DNA from: Phycisphaerales bacterium
GTDB taxonomy: Bacteria; Planctomycetota; Phycisphaerae; Phycisphaerales; JAGLTS01
Length of the DNA: 62,374 nt
Assembly (NCBI GenBank): GCA_023135165.1
Contig: JAGLTS010000019.1
Location: 1-62,374, forward strand
Direction: 5' to 3'
The translations under genes and the position numbers were made by a program. The notes under the pieces are model-generated. The model was given only the letters and a program-made list of their open reading frames with translations. It was not told where the DNA came from and did no database searches. Every line of letters starts with the position of its first letter. Position 1 is the first letter of the stretch. Below, piece after piece: positions 8,336 through 17,007 of the stretch.

Positions 8336-10804
8336 ATGCCCCGACTGGAACGCACACAACTCAGTTCGCACGCACAGCCGACCAGCGGGTATCGACTCCA
8401 AGCCGAGGCGTCCGACAACCGATCCGCCGGCTTCGAGCTTGAGCCGGGCACGACGTACACGCTCACCCGCGACGCCCAACCGCAGTGCAGCAACACCGTG
8501 CCCACGCTCGCCGTCAGCTTCGGTTTGTCTGCCATCAGCGCTGAGCACTGCACGATCCGCATTGAAGACGGCGATGTCATCGTCACCGACCTCGCAAGCA
8601 CCAACGGCACATTCCAGGCTGACCGCCAAACGCCCATCATCGGTGAAACCCGCATCCCGATCCCTGCTGTGATTCACCTCGCGGTTGACTGCGTGACGAT
8701 CACCATCGCCAAGCCCGGCCCGACTTCACAGGCCACCTCGCCTGCTGCGACAAGCGTTGAGCTGGATCTGTCGCTCATCGCTGAAGGCGGCAGCTTCAAC
8801 GTCGGGCGGGATGAATCTTGCGATCTTGCCCTGGATCACCCTTCCGTGTCGCGACTGCACTGCACGATCACGCGCACGGGTGACCAACTGACGATCACCG
8901 ACCACAACAGCCTCAACGGGACGTTCCTGGACGGCGAACTCGTCACGGGCACACAACCGATCCCCGACGAATGCACGCTCACCATCGGGCCTTTCTCGCT
9001 CACGTGGCTTCATAATCGTCTGTTTGCCGAATCACCGCCCGGGCTTGCCGTCACGGTACGCCATCTGGATTACTCCGTTGCAGGCGAGCGCGGCCGAACG
9101 AAACTGCTCGATGATGTGCATTTCACGATCGAGCCCGGCAGCTTCATCGCGATCATCGGCCCGAGCGGCGTGGGCAAATCGACGCTGCTGCAATGCCTGC
9201 ACGGCGCGCAACGCGACCCGGCCGATCGGGGTGGCGTCATAATCGCCGGACATGCAATCCCCGAAGAGCGCAGGGCGGTGCAACATCTCGTCGGCTACGT
9301 CCCACAAGAAGAGATCGTGCATCGGCAGCTCACCGTCGCACAAGCGCTCGACTTCACGCTGCAACTCCGCGCGCCGGATGCAATGAGCCGAACCGAACGC
9401 AGACGACGTATCGCGCAAACGCTCAGCGCGCTGGATCTCGCCGACCGAAAGCGCGTACGCATCAGCAGGCTCTCAGGTGGTGAACGACGGCGCGTCAGCC
9501 TTGCTGCCGAATTGCTCGCGCAACCCAAGTTGCTCCTGCTCGACGAGATCACGGCAGGTCTGGATGCGCGTGTGGAACGCTTGCTGATGCAGCGCTTCCG
9601 AGCACTGGCGGACTCGGGCATCACCGTCGTCTGCATCACCCATCACGTCGAGAACATCCGCCTTTGTGACCGTGTGGCCGTGCTCGGGTTCAATCGCGCT
9701 GCGGGCAAACGCACGCACCCGCCCGGCAGCCTGGCGTACTTCGGCCCGCCCGAGGCATGTCCAGCCTTCTTCGGCGCATCGGACTTCTCGCACATCTACG
9801 ACCGCCTTGATGAGCGCGATGCCTCCGCGTGGCGCAACGAGGCGACCGACATCCCAACCGACACATTGCTCGACCCCCAACACTCTCAACACAGGGCCGT
9901 TCGACTTCGTCCGCCCAGCGCTGTTCGACAGCTCGCCGCCCTCGCTGGACGCTCGCTGGTCATCCTTCGCGCTGATCGTCGTGGGAGCGCGTTCCTCGTC
10001 GGCCAACCGCTCGCCATCGGACTGATCCTCTGCCTCGCCTTTCACGGCATGGACCCGCGCCACTTCGGCCCGGGTTCTGCGGTGTGGAAGCTCGCCTTCT
10101 TCATCGCAGTCTGCGCCGTCTGGTTCTCCACCAATAACGCCTCACGTGAAATCGCAGCCGAGTCCGCGATCCTTCGGCGAGAACGGCTCGCCGGGCTTCG
10201 CCTCTGGCCATACCTGCTCAGTAAGGGCATTCCGCTCGCCGTGATCGGTTCGGTACAGATGATGCTGCTGCTCGCCGTCCTGTGGGTCGGGCTTGGCGGC
10301 GCTCACCTCGCACCCTTCGCGGGCATGCTCCCCATGCCGGAGCTGGCTGTCGTCTGCATCGCAGCCGTCGCTGCTGGCACCGCGTCGGGCTTGTCGCTCT
10401 CCGCCCTCGTCAGATCACCGGCGCAGGCGACCTTCCTGTTGCCCTACATCATCATTCCGCAGGTGATCCTCGGCGGCGCGATGGTCCCCACCGTCCTCGA
10501 CGGCACATGGTCCGGCGCCGCGCGGACAGCCGTCGGCGCTGCCGTGCCGATCAACTGGACGTACCGAGCAGTCCGAACAATGGAGACCGACGCCCCGAAC
10601 TTCGCCATCCCGCCCGTCGATCCTGCTCTATCCGGTGGCGATCATCACGTGTACTTGGCGGTACATGAAAACAACATGTGGTGGTACCGCGACGGCAGAT
10701 CGTTCAGCGGCGTTGCCTTCTGGATCGAGCCGGCGATCCTGCTCAGCATCACCGCAGCGCTTTTGCTGTTTACATGGCAAGTCCTCATCCGCCGCCGCTG
10801 CTGA
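8336..10804 (+). CDS. FHA-FHA-ABC transporter (ABCG-type fused half-transporter)
   Basis: 822 residues from ATG 8336, 8 bp after the kinase stop. Domain order: a divergent FHA (about 35-125, with STNGTF but without the usual GR/SRxH pair), a canonical FHA (about 145-225: GRDESCDLALDHPSVSRLHC, NSLNGTF), an ATP-binding domain (Walker A GPSGVGKS 275-282, signature LSGGERR about 379, Walker B LLLLDE about 399-404), then an ABC2-type membrane domain with about six helices (about 600-820). FHA domains bind phosphothreonine. The architecture parallels the mycobacterial FHA-ABC exporter Rv1747, which sits next to the kinase gene pknF; control by the adjacent kinase is inferred from that. The substrate cannot be told. 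An upstream in-frame extension to 8165 overlaps the kinase and is unlikely. Confidence 0.9.
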   Translation: MPRLERTQLSSHAQPTSGYRLQAEASDNRSAGFELEPGTTYTLTRDAQPQCSNTVPTLAVSFGLSAISAEHCTIRIEDGDVIVTDLASTNGTFQADRQTPIIGETRIPIPAVIHLAVDCVTITIAKPGPTSQATSPAATSVELDLSLIAEGGSFNVGRDESCDLALDHPSVSRLHCTITRTGDQLTITDHNSLNGTFLDGELVTGTQPIPDECTLTIGPFSLTWLHNRLFAESPPGLAVTVRHLDYSVAGERGRTKLLDDVHFTIEPGSFIAIIGPSGVGKSTLLQCLHGAQRDPADRGGVIIAGHAIPEERRAVQHLVGYVPQEEIVHRQLTVAQALDFTLQLRAPDAMSRTERRRRIAQTLSALDLADRKRVRISRLSGGERRRVSLAAELLAQPKLLLLDEITAGLDARVERLLMQRFRALADSGITVVCITHHVENIRLCDRVAVLGFNRAAGKRTHPPGSLAYFGPPEACPAFFGASDFSHIYDRLDERDASAWRNEATDIPTDTLLDPQHSQHRAVRLRPPSAVRQLAALAGRSLVILRADRRGSAFLVGQPLAIGLILCLAFHGMDPRHFGPGSAVWKLAFFIAVCAVWFSTNNASREIAAESAILRRERLAGLRLWPYLLSKGIPLAVIGSVQMMLLLAVLWVGLGGAHLAPFAGMLPMPELAVVCIAAVAAGTASGLSLSALVRSPAQATFLLPYIIIPQVILGGAMVPTVLDGTWSGAARTAVGAAVPINWTYRAVRTMETDAPNFAIPPVDPALSGGDHHVYLAVHENNMWWYRDGRSFSGVAFWIEPAILLSITAALLLFTWQVLIRRRC

Positions 10805-10895
10805 CCGGGGCGTGGGGCGGATTCAATTCCGAAGCGCAACAACGGGGCGAAAAGAGAGGCACCGCGGACGACACGGGCGTCGGGGGGGATGAAAA

Positions 10896-10925
10896 AAAGC
10901 CCAGGGAAAGCTTTCCCTGGGCTTT
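10896..10925. terminator. bidirectional terminator between convergent genes
   Basis: A perfect 30-bp palindrome with 15-base arms (AAAGCCCAGGGAAAG and its complement) and an upstream A-run, so the transcript of either strand ends in a hairpin plus U-tract-like bases. It sits between the 3' ends of the FHA-ABC gene (+) and the dockerin-tailed gene (-). Confidence 0.8.
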
Positions 10926-10940
10926 GGGGATCGGTTGAGG

Positions 10941-12491
10941 TCACGGTGCGCAGCCGTAGTCGGCCAAGAGAATGCCCAAGTCGGACTGATCTGTATCGCC
11001 GTCACCGTCCAGGTCTCCGCCGCCGTCGATTTCGTAGGACGCGAGGAGAACGCCGAGGTCGGATTGATCGGTGTCACCATCGCCATCGAGATCTCCATCG
11101 CAGTCGTCAGCGATAACGCGGATGGAATACAGATCCACGCTATCACCGGGGGCGCGAGTCACGACCGGGTCAAAACGTAGTCGAGTTATGATGCCGGTGT
11201 ACAACGAATGGGAGGAAAGATCGACCTCATAGGTGTGAACCCCACCGTCCGGTATGACCGTAAAGGGTACGCGCTTGCTAGCCGAAAAAGCGCCATCTGA
11301 TCCGGCGAAATAGACCTCTGCTTGGTCATATTGCGTGCAGTGTGCAGCACGAATGTACACTCGCGGGACGTCGGCGCTATTCCACAAGCTCCAGGGACCG
11401 AAGACCTGCGGATCGTTCTGATCCAGCGTCAGAGGCCAGAATCCAGCGTAGGGTGGACCCTCGTCCGTCAGATTTGCGTGATAGCAATGCTGCCGGTCCT
11501 GATTGAAGACGTGATTGGGACGCGGGTCCGGGGCGTTGGCATAGGCATAGGCGCGGATGTCGTCGTATAGATCACCAAGGATGAGCGTGTATTCATACTC
11601 GTAGGTGATATCGTGATCGAGGATCTCCCCGAAGTATATCGGTGAGATGTAGCCTGTGTTGTCATGCAGGGGGCCGCCGACGCCTGGCGTGCCATGGAAC
11701 CCACCGTTGTATACGAGCGCGCCCGGATGGAACACGCCCAGTCCCCAGTCCTGGTCATTGACCAGTGCGGACCAAGACTCGGTGCCGAGCCAAGCGTCCC
11801 ACGGCGGTCCGTTGTTGATGATCTCGGTTGGGTTCTCATCCGTAAATGGAGCCGCCCCGGCGTACGTGAACAGTCTATGCAGTGTTCCAACTGTGTAGAC
11901 AGCCGGTAGCTCCTGGCCGCGCGCGGGATACTGTGTTGTGTCCGAGCGGTTGTTGACCAGACGGCATCGAACGTGGGCGCGGTTTTCATCCAGCGTGATC
12001 CACGCTTCCATGGTGGATTCGCTGTCCCAATCGCGCAGCGCCCACTGCTTCGGTATACATTTCACATACAGCGTGGTTCCATCATTGCTGGAGTCCAGCA
12101 CTTGTGACGGAAAGCCGAATGAGTCCCCGGCCTGGACCGGATTCCAGCCGATGTCTATCCACTGCGGATTCACCGTGGCGCCGTCCGGTACGAAGGGCTG
12201 CGGCCCGGAGTAATACGACTGCTGAACGTAGCGCCCGAGGTCGTAGACGTTGACCACGCTGCTGGAGGAACCGGACTCACTCAGGTAGTGGATGGCCCCT
12301 CCTCGGTCGAGGTCTACGCCGATTCGAATGACCCCATTGTCTAGGAAGCTGGTGTCCGACCATGTCGGCGCCGCAGCGAAAAAGATGGGCAGAATCGCGC
12401 ACGCTGCAAGGAGTACCGTGGGATGTGTTTTGGGGGGCGCGCTCCGCCGGAATACTTTGAAGCCACGGTTGTATGGCTGATTGCGAATCAT
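10941..12491 (-). CDS. secreted protein of unknown function with two dockerin-like C-terminal repeats
   Basis: 516 residues, ATG start with an AAAGGTG ribosome site. The N-terminus is basic followed by a hydrophobic stretch (VLLAACAILPIFFAAAPTW), a likely signal peptide. The body (about 45-440) is rich in aromatic residues and Gly and reads like a galactose-mutarotase- or carbohydrate-processing-type beta-sandwich (for example DNGVIRIGVDLDRGG). This is a resemblance only, and no catalytic residues can be named. The C-terminus carries two repeats of about 22 residues, GDLDGDGDTDQSDLG..LA.Y, with Asp spacing like dockerin/EF-hand calcium loops. The same repeat pair ends the gene at 54814. Likely exported and attached or scaffolded through these repeats. 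Confidence 0.8.
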   Translation of the reverse strand: MIRNQPYNRGFKVFRRSAPPKTHPTVLLAACAILPIFFAAAPTWSDTSFLDNGVIRIGVDLDRGGAIHYLSESGSSSSVVNVYDLGRYVQQSYYSGPQPFVPDGATVNPQWIDIGWNPVQAGDSFGFPSQVLDSSNDGTTLYVKCIPKQWALRDWDSESTMEAWITLDENRAHVRCRLVNNRSDTTQYPARGQELPAVYTVGTLHRLFTYAGAAPFTDENPTEIINNGPPWDAWLGTESWSALVNDQDWGLGVFHPGALVYNGGFHGTPGVGGPLHDNTGYISPIYFGEILDHDITYEYEYTLILGDLYDDIRAYAYANAPDPRPNHVFNQDRQHCYHANLTDEGPPYAGFWPLTLDQNDPQVFGPWSLWNSADVPRVYIRAAHCTQYDQAEVYFAGSDGAFSASKRVPFTVIPDGGVHTYEVDLSSHSLYTGIITRLRFDPVVTRAPGDSVDLYSIRVIADDCDGDLDGDGDTDQSDLGVLLASYEIDGGGDLDGDGDTDQSDLGILLADYGCAP

Positions 12492-12532
12492 GTTTCACCT
12501 TTCCGGCCGCAGGATCCTCAAGCCTTCCGCAA

Positions 12533-12560
12533 CGCGAAACATGTTCAAAGAGATTTCGCG
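12533..12560 (-). terminator. weak stem-loop behind the DUF5329-like lipoprotein gene
   Basis: Seven-base arms CGCGAAA (12533-12539) and TTTCGCG (12554-12560) lie between the stop at 12614 and the next minus-strand start at 12491. There is no U-tract, so it could equally be an operator for the downstream gene. Confidence 0.25.
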
Positions 12561-12613
12561 TCTGTCACCCGGGCACCTCTAATAGTTTTACGCCAATTCG
12601 GCTCAGCAGGAAC

Positions 12614-13294
12614 TCAGTCTTCAGCCTCCATCCTCGCCAGTTGTTCGTGAAGATACTCGCTGGATTGGACGACCTCGCCACTCTGCATCCGAATCAGATA
12701 CGACCCACCTGTCACTGAAGAATGGGAAGCGATGTAATCGATGAACGCTTCAGCGGATTCGATTTTGTCTGCTCCAACATGCCATTTCATTCTAAGGTGC
12801 TCTGCGGCCTCCGCAGGGCCGTATTCGACATCGTTGCGAATGAAGACCGCGCCCTGCAATTTAGCGATCGATCGTATCAGCTCTTCGATCTTGTCCGTCT
12901 CGGTTCGTACTACTTCCGTCGCGGTGAAGACAAATGTGGCGAAATCCTCGCCAACCAGCGTGTTCTCAAGTTCTCGCAATGTAAGCGCGTACGACGTGCC
13001 GTCGAAGTCGAAGGTTGTGGTCAACCCGGGTGAGAACGATGTCTGCGGCAAGACCGTCGTACCGTCTGTAGCAAGCGACGCCATCACTTGGTTGCGGGTG
13101 ATGTCGTCGATGGTCAAGCGTAACCTGTTGCTGGAGCCGGGCACAATCGTCGTTGATCGTTGCTTGACTGTGATTTCGACGGGCAATTGAGCGAGCTTGA
13201 CATGCTCGACCACATCCGGTGACGGTTCCGGTTCGCTATCGCAGCCCACGAGAACAACCGTAGCGAGACTTAGGAGAAGCAGGCGCACGTGCAT
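12614..13294 (-). CDS. lipoprotein with DUF5329-like C-terminal domain
   Basis: 226 residues; ATG with GGAGG eight bases upstream. The N-terminus MHVRLLLLSLATVVLVGC is a short lipoprotein signal with lipobox LVGC (Cys at about 18). Residues about 35-130 form a beta-rich region with no clear family. From about 135 the text IEELIRSIAKLQGAVFIRND.EYGPAEAAEHLR.K..VG..I.SAE.FIDYIAS.SS...G..YLIR matches the pattern I know for DUF5329. The function of that family is unknown. The gene stands alone, upstream of the dockerin-tailed gene on the same strand with about 120 bp between them. Confidence 0.8.
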   Translation of the reverse strand: MHVRLLLLSLATVVLVGCDSEPEPSPDVVEHVKLAQLPVEITVKQRSTTIVPGSSNRLRLTIDDITRNQVMASLATDGTTVLPQTSFSPGLTTTFDFDGTSYALTLRELENTLVGEDFATFVFTATEVVRTETDKIEELIRSIAKLQGAVFIRNDVEYGPAEAAEHLRMKWHVGADKIESAEAFIDYIASHSSVTGGSYLIRMQSGEVVQSSEYLHEQLARMEAED

Positions 13295-13614
13295 CGGTGG
13301 GTTCCTCCGCTGTCCATATCGCTCCGCGTCTGTGCAACGGACGCTTCAAAAACAATTATATGGCCTGGCCTCAAGCGAGTCGATGATCCGGTGCTGCTGA
13401 AGTGCGGGGGAAACGGGGTCGTAGCGCGTTTGTGAAGGTGGGCGGGGTTGGTGCACGGGTCGTGCCGAGCCGGGCTCGCGCGATGACCAGGTGATGTGCC
13501 TCGCGGGTGCTCGGCGGAACTCGCAGCGACCTCACGATCCCCACGTCATGCGCATCACCGCGGTGATCCCGCCGCGCTGCCGCACATCCTCGCCAATGCG
13601 CGCGCGATGCCGAC
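13295..13614. other. non-coding gap left of repeat copy A
   Basis: About 320 bp holding the promoter side of the lipoprotein gene (13295 onward) and a GC-rich stretch leading into the dispersed repeat. Several short open frames cross it but none has a ribosome site or a recognisable product. It may be a further part of the repeat, because copy B runs off the window at the equivalent point. Confidence 0.4.
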
Positions 13615-13870
13615 CGAGCCTCAAAATGTCGTTCAAAACCGACCCAAAACGGGCCAAAACTGATCGAAAACGCGCCGAAACTCGCCAAAACCGGCTGAAA
13701 CTGGCCCAAAACTCTAGTCCGATAACACGTTTTCCGCGATTCCGTGCGCACGAATCGGTCGTGAAGCGCTCAATGTCCAAGCTGATGCGCAACGGCACTG
13801 CCGGGCCTGTGCGCATCACACCGCTTCTCCGAGCACGCCCAAGACGGCTTGGCGATGGCGATGACGGGCT
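13615..13870 (-). repeat. dispersed intergenic repeat, copy A, with phased A-tracts
   Basis: About 255 bp, roughly 90% identical by hand alignment to the reverse complement of 62104-62374. It lies right behind the 3' end of the guanine deaminase gene and is oriented the same way relative to that gene as copy B is to its upstream gene. Nine A-tracts start at 13623, 13635, 13646, 13656, 13667, 13678, 13687, 13698 and 13708, a mean step of 10.6 bp. Next come an invariant block AGTCCGATAACACGTTTTC (about 13716-13734), a palindrome at 13737-13757 centred on GTGCGCAC, a second invariant block CTCAATGTCCAAGCTG (about 13769-13784) and a conserved 3' segment ending in TTGGCGATGGCGAT. Confidence 0.85.
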
Positions 13871-13882
13871 GTCAAACAGAGT

Positions 13883-15061
13883 TCAGATCGGCCTGCCGGC
13901 AAGAACGCGGGCGGCGATATAACTGGCATCCCAGGTGTAGATCAGCCTGCCGATGAAGTGTGTGTCCGTATCAAACGGGACGCGCAGGAGGAGTACGTCG
14001 GCTGATGCGCCGACTTCCAAGCGGCCGGCATCCTGCCAACCAAGTGCGTCAGCGTTTCCACGCGTGATGGCGTTCCATGCGTCGGCCGGCGTGGGAATGT
14101 GCGCGTTCGGGGCAACGGTGAGCTTGCGAACCTTGGCGGTCTCGATCATCGAACGTGCGATGCGCGGCATGGCGATGTCCGGGCCTGCAGCGATGTCCGA
14201 GCCGAGCGCGAGCCGCACGTTGTGCTCGCGGGCTTTGTCGAGGTTGAAAAGACCCGAGCTGAGAAAGATGTTCGCTTGCGGGCAATGCACCGCGACGCTT
14301 GCACGTGCGGCGATCAGCTCCCACTCCTGGTCGGTCAGATGAACGCAGTGGCCGAGCAACGTCTTGTCGTGGAGCAGATTGAAGCGGTCATAGACAGCGG
14401 TGTAGTGCTCATCGTCGGGGAACAGCTCCGCGACGCGGCGGAGTTCAGCGGGCGTCTCAGCGAGATGCGTCTGCACGTATCGGCCCGGCGCGGATCGACC
14501 TGCAATTGCGAGCGCTTCAGGTGAACACGCGATGGCGAAGCGCGGCGTGATGGATGTCTCGAGGCGCGGCGTTGCTTGGAAGTCGTCAGCAGCCGGTTGG
14601 TGGAGAAGCGCATCGGGCGCGTTGCGATCCATGATGACTTGGCCGACGACCGCGCGGAGCGGCGTGATGCGTAGCGCGTTGACTGTTGCGGGGATGGCGA
14701 CGGCGTGACTTGTGAGGTATGCGGCGCAGCCGAGTGTGCCCTCGCGGACGAGGCGCGCGACCGCCTTGGCAGCTTGGCGTTCGGCGACGAGTTTGTCCGC
14801 CCACCGCATCTCGGCGGGGTAGATCACAGCGTCGAGCCAGTCGAGCAGCTCCAGGCCGTCGCAGCCGATCACGTCAATCTGCGGGAAGTGCGTGTGTGCG
14901 TCGATGAAGCCGGGCGTGATGATGTGGTGTGGGCTGCCGAGGTCGGGGGTGGTCGGCGGGGCGTGCTCTTCCATTTCGACGATTCTGCCCGCCTCGACGC
15001 GGATGTAGCCGGGCTGGGGCGTTTGCGTCGGATCGATCAGGAGTTTGCCTTGGATGAGCAT
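13883..15061 (-). CDS. guaD: guanine deaminase-like amidohydrolase
   Basis: 392 residues. Hydrolytic deamination of guanine to xanthine is the family reaction. Metal-binding HxH is in PGFIDAHTHFPQ (His56, His58), which closely follows the guanine deaminase PGFIDxHxHxPQ pattern. Later blocks HLAE, LLGHCVHL, VAVHCPQANIFLSSGLFN and LALGSDIAAG fit the family's His, Glu and Asp positions. Length is slightly short against the usual 430 or so. It starts 14 bp after the pabA-like gene and is probably cotranscribed with it. A related amidohydrolase specificity (for example another aminopurine) cannot be excluded. Confidence 0.8.
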   Translation of the reverse strand: MLIQGKLLIDPTQTPQPGYIRVEAGRIVEMEEHAPPTTPDLGSPHHIITPGFIDAHTHFPQIDVIGCDGLELLDWLDAVIYPAEMRWADKLVAERQAAKAVARLVREGTLGCAAYLTSHAVAIPATVNALRITPLRAVVGQVIMDRNAPDALLHQPAADDFQATPRLETSITPRFAIACSPEALAIAGRSAPGRYVQTHLAETPAELRRVAELFPDDEHYTAVYDRFNLLHDKTLLGHCVHLTDQEWELIAARASVAVHCPQANIFLSSGLFNLDKAREHNVRLALGSDIAAGPDIAMPRIARSMIETAKVRKLTVAPNAHIPTPADAWNAITRGNADALGWQDAGRLEVGASADVLLLRVPFDTDTHFIGRLIYTWDASYIAARVLAGRPI

Positions 15062-15075
15062 GGTGGGTGGCTCGG

Positions 15076-15684
15076 CTACACGTGGGAGGCGTGCGGGATG
15101 GGCAGGCCGAGGAAGTTGGCGAGGATGATCGGGCCGGCAAGTGTCAGGAAGCTCTCGGGGTGGAACTGGACGCCTTCGACGGGGGCGTCGTTTGGGTTCT
15201 GTGGGATGCGGCGGAGGGCCATGATCTCGTCATCGTCGGTCCAGGCACTGATCTCGTAGTCGTTGGTGACGGTGTCGCGCGCGACGATGAGGCTGTGGTA
15301 TCGCGTGGCGGTGAATGGGTTGGGGACGCCTTGGAAGATGCCTTTGCCGTCGTGATGGATTTCACTGGTCTTACCGTGCATGATGTGGTCGTGGCGTTTG
15401 ACGGTCATGCCCGCGCACTGACCGATGCACTGGTGTCCGAGGCAGACGCCGAGGATGGGGACGCGACCGGCGAAGCGTGTGATGAGGTCGCTGGAGACGC
15501 CCGCCTCGTTCGGGGTGCAAGGCCCGGGCGAGATGATGATGTGGGTCGGGTGCAGGGTCTCCGCTTCATCCGCTGTGATCTTGTCGTTGCGAATGACCTG
15601 GATGTCGAGCGTGGGATCAAGCTCCCCGATGCGCTGGACGAGGTTCCAGGTGAAGCTGTCGTAGTTGTCCAGAAGGAGGATCAT
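15076..15684 (-). CDS. pabA/trpG: glutamine amidotransferase subunit of anthranilate or aminodeoxychorismate synthase
   Basis: 202 residues, full length for the class. Supplies ammonia from glutamine for anthranilate or 4-amino-4-deoxychorismate synthesis. Starts MILLLDNYDSFTWNLVQ, oxyanion motif SPGPCTP (52-58), nucleophile Cys81 in GVCLGHQ, and His175/Glu177 in VQFHPES. Whether it serves tryptophan or folate synthesis cannot be told: the neighbours are guanine deaminase (downstream) and a tRNA (58 bp upstream), not a synthase large subunit. Confidence 0.9.
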   Translation of the reverse strand: MILLLDNYDSFTWNLVQRIGELDPTLDIQVIRNDKITADEAETLHPTHIIISPGPCTPNEAGVSSDLITRFAGRVPILGVCLGHQCIGQCAGMTVKRHDHIMHGKTSEIHHDGKGIFQGVPNPFTATRYHSLIVARDTVTNDYEISAWTDDDEIMALRRIPQNPNDAPVEGVQFHPESFLTLAGPIILANFLGLPIPHASHV

Positions 15685-15742
15685 GCGCGACGGGTCGGGT
15701 GTAGGGAGCGTAGGGTGCGTGGTGGGTTCGTGAGCGGCGGAA

Positions 15743-15815
15743 TGGCCCCGGCAGGATTCGAACCTGCGACCAACCGATTATGAGTCGGTGGCTCTAACCG
15801 CTGAGCTACGGGGCC
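15743..15815 (-). tRNA. ileX: tRNA-Ile2 (CAU anticodon, lysidine-type)
   Basis: A 73-nt cloverleaf: acceptor GGCCCCG pairing with CGGGGCC, D-arm GCTCAGCGGTTAGAGC, anticodon loop CTCATAA, T-arm GCAGGTTCGAATCCTGC. The anticodon is CAT, but the body (5' GGCCCCxTAGCTCAG and variable region TTGGTCG) follows the minor tRNA-Ile2 pattern rather than elongator Met. Its C34 would then be converted to lysidine by TilS to read AUA. CCA is not encoded. It lies just upstream of the pabA-like gene on the same strand. Confidence 0.88.
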
Positions 15816-15949
15816 GTGACTCGTTCTTCCACGTGACAGGATACCGCAAGGTGGAGCCGGCATCGTTGTGCGACGGCCGATGGGGAGCAGTATGGTAGGC
15901 GGACTGGGGGATTCCTCCGGGTCACGACGGACCTACATGGTGCGAGAGC

Positions 15950-16942
15950 ATGGCGAAACGCGACTACTACGACATCCTGTCCGTCGGGAGGCAGGCGACT
16001 GCCGGTGAGATCAAGCAGCGGTATCGCCAACTCGCGCGGAAGCTGCACCCCGATGTGAACAAGTCGCCGGACGCAGCGGAGAAGTTCGCCGAGGTGCAGG
16101 CGGCGTACGACGTTCTCAGCGATGCACAGAAGCGTCGGCAGTACGACCGGTTCGGCCACGCGGGAGCACAATCGCCGTTCGGCGGGGCAGGGCCGGGGGG
16201 CGGGATGCACACGTGGAGCAACATCGGCGGGGATCAGGCCGGGTTCGACATGTCGGATGTAGGGAGCATCTTCGAGGAGATGTTCGCAGGACGCCGACCT
16301 GGGGGCATGCGTGGGCGAGCAGCGGCTGGCCATGGGCGCGGTCGTGCGGGCGCTCATGGGGGAGGTCGGGGGGGTGGTGGGGGGCGTGGTGAGGATTTGC
16401 ATCACGAGTTGAAGATCACGTTCTACACAGCCGTGGTTGGCGGGAAGGAGTCGATTCACCTCACACGCCCCGAGGCAGGCGGCTCACGCACGCAAACGCT
16501 GGATGTGACCATTCCGCCAGGGATCTCGGACGGGGCGAAGCTGCGGTTGCGCGGCAAGGGGCACCCTGGCCCGCGATCCGCAGGCGATCTGATCCTCACG
16601 ATCCGCGTCGGTTCGCACCCGTACTTCCGGCGTGATGGGTTGGATCTCTTGCTGGACGTTCCGATCAGCATCGTCGAGGCGGCGCTCGGGACGACTGTGG
16701 AGTTGCCGCTCTATCCGGAGGGGACGATCGAGCTGCGCATCCCGCCCAGTTCGAGCAGCGGGCGTAAGTTGCGTGTGAAGGGCAAGGGGATCTGTGGGAA
16801 CAAGGGTGCGTGCGGGGATTTGTATGCGGTGCTGAAGATCGTCGGGCCGACGGACCTCAGCGATGCGGATGAGGCGCTGTTGCGCGGTTTGGGAGAGCGG
16901 CTGCCGGAGATCCGCACGGGTCGGCCCTGGGAAGAGCGTTAA
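15950..16942 (+). CDS. DnaJ/CbpA-type Hsp40 co-chaperone without zinc finger
   Basis: 330 residues. J-domain 4-70 with HPD in KLHPDVN (about 33-35), which stimulates the Hsp70 (DnaK) ATPase. A long Gly/Arg-rich linker (about 70-145) runs up to a block of GGGRGGGGGRG. The C-terminal substrate-binding domains (about 150-320) contain VTIPPGISDGAKLRLRGKGHPG and VKGKGI. The four CxxCxGxG motifs of true DnaJ are absent, so this is a class B protein like CbpA. Confidence 0.92.
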   Translation: MAKRDYYDILSVGRQATAGEIKQRYRQLARKLHPDVNKSPDAAEKFAEVQAAYDVLSDAQKRRQYDRFGHAGAQSPFGGAGPGGGMHTWSNIGGDQAGFDMSDVGSIFEEMFAGRRPGGMRGRAAAGHGRGRAGAHGGGRGGGGGRGEDLHHELKITFYTAVVGGKESIHLTRPEAGGSRTQTLDVTIPPGISDGAKLRLRGKGHPGPRSAGDLILTIRVGSHPYFRRDGLDLLLDVPISIVEAALGTTVELPLYPEGTIELRIPPSSSSGRKLRVKGKGICGNKGACGDLYAVLKIVGPTDLSDADEALLRGLGERLPEIRTGRPWEER

Positions 16943-17007
16943 TGGAAGCAGTTTGTGGAGTTATCGGACAGAGATGACCAAAGCGGCTTGACGGCTCCGG
17001 TCTGTGG

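Noticed and set aside
13371-13922. Small open frames (about 95-143 codons) across the dispersed repeat A
   Set aside because: No ribosome site or recognisable domain; the A-tract array gives artificial periodic peptides. Copy B has no matching conserved frame.
15743-15815. tRNA-Met (elongator)
   Set aside because: The CAU anticodon would allow it, but the acceptor stem GGCCCC and variable region TTGGTCG match tRNA-Ile2.
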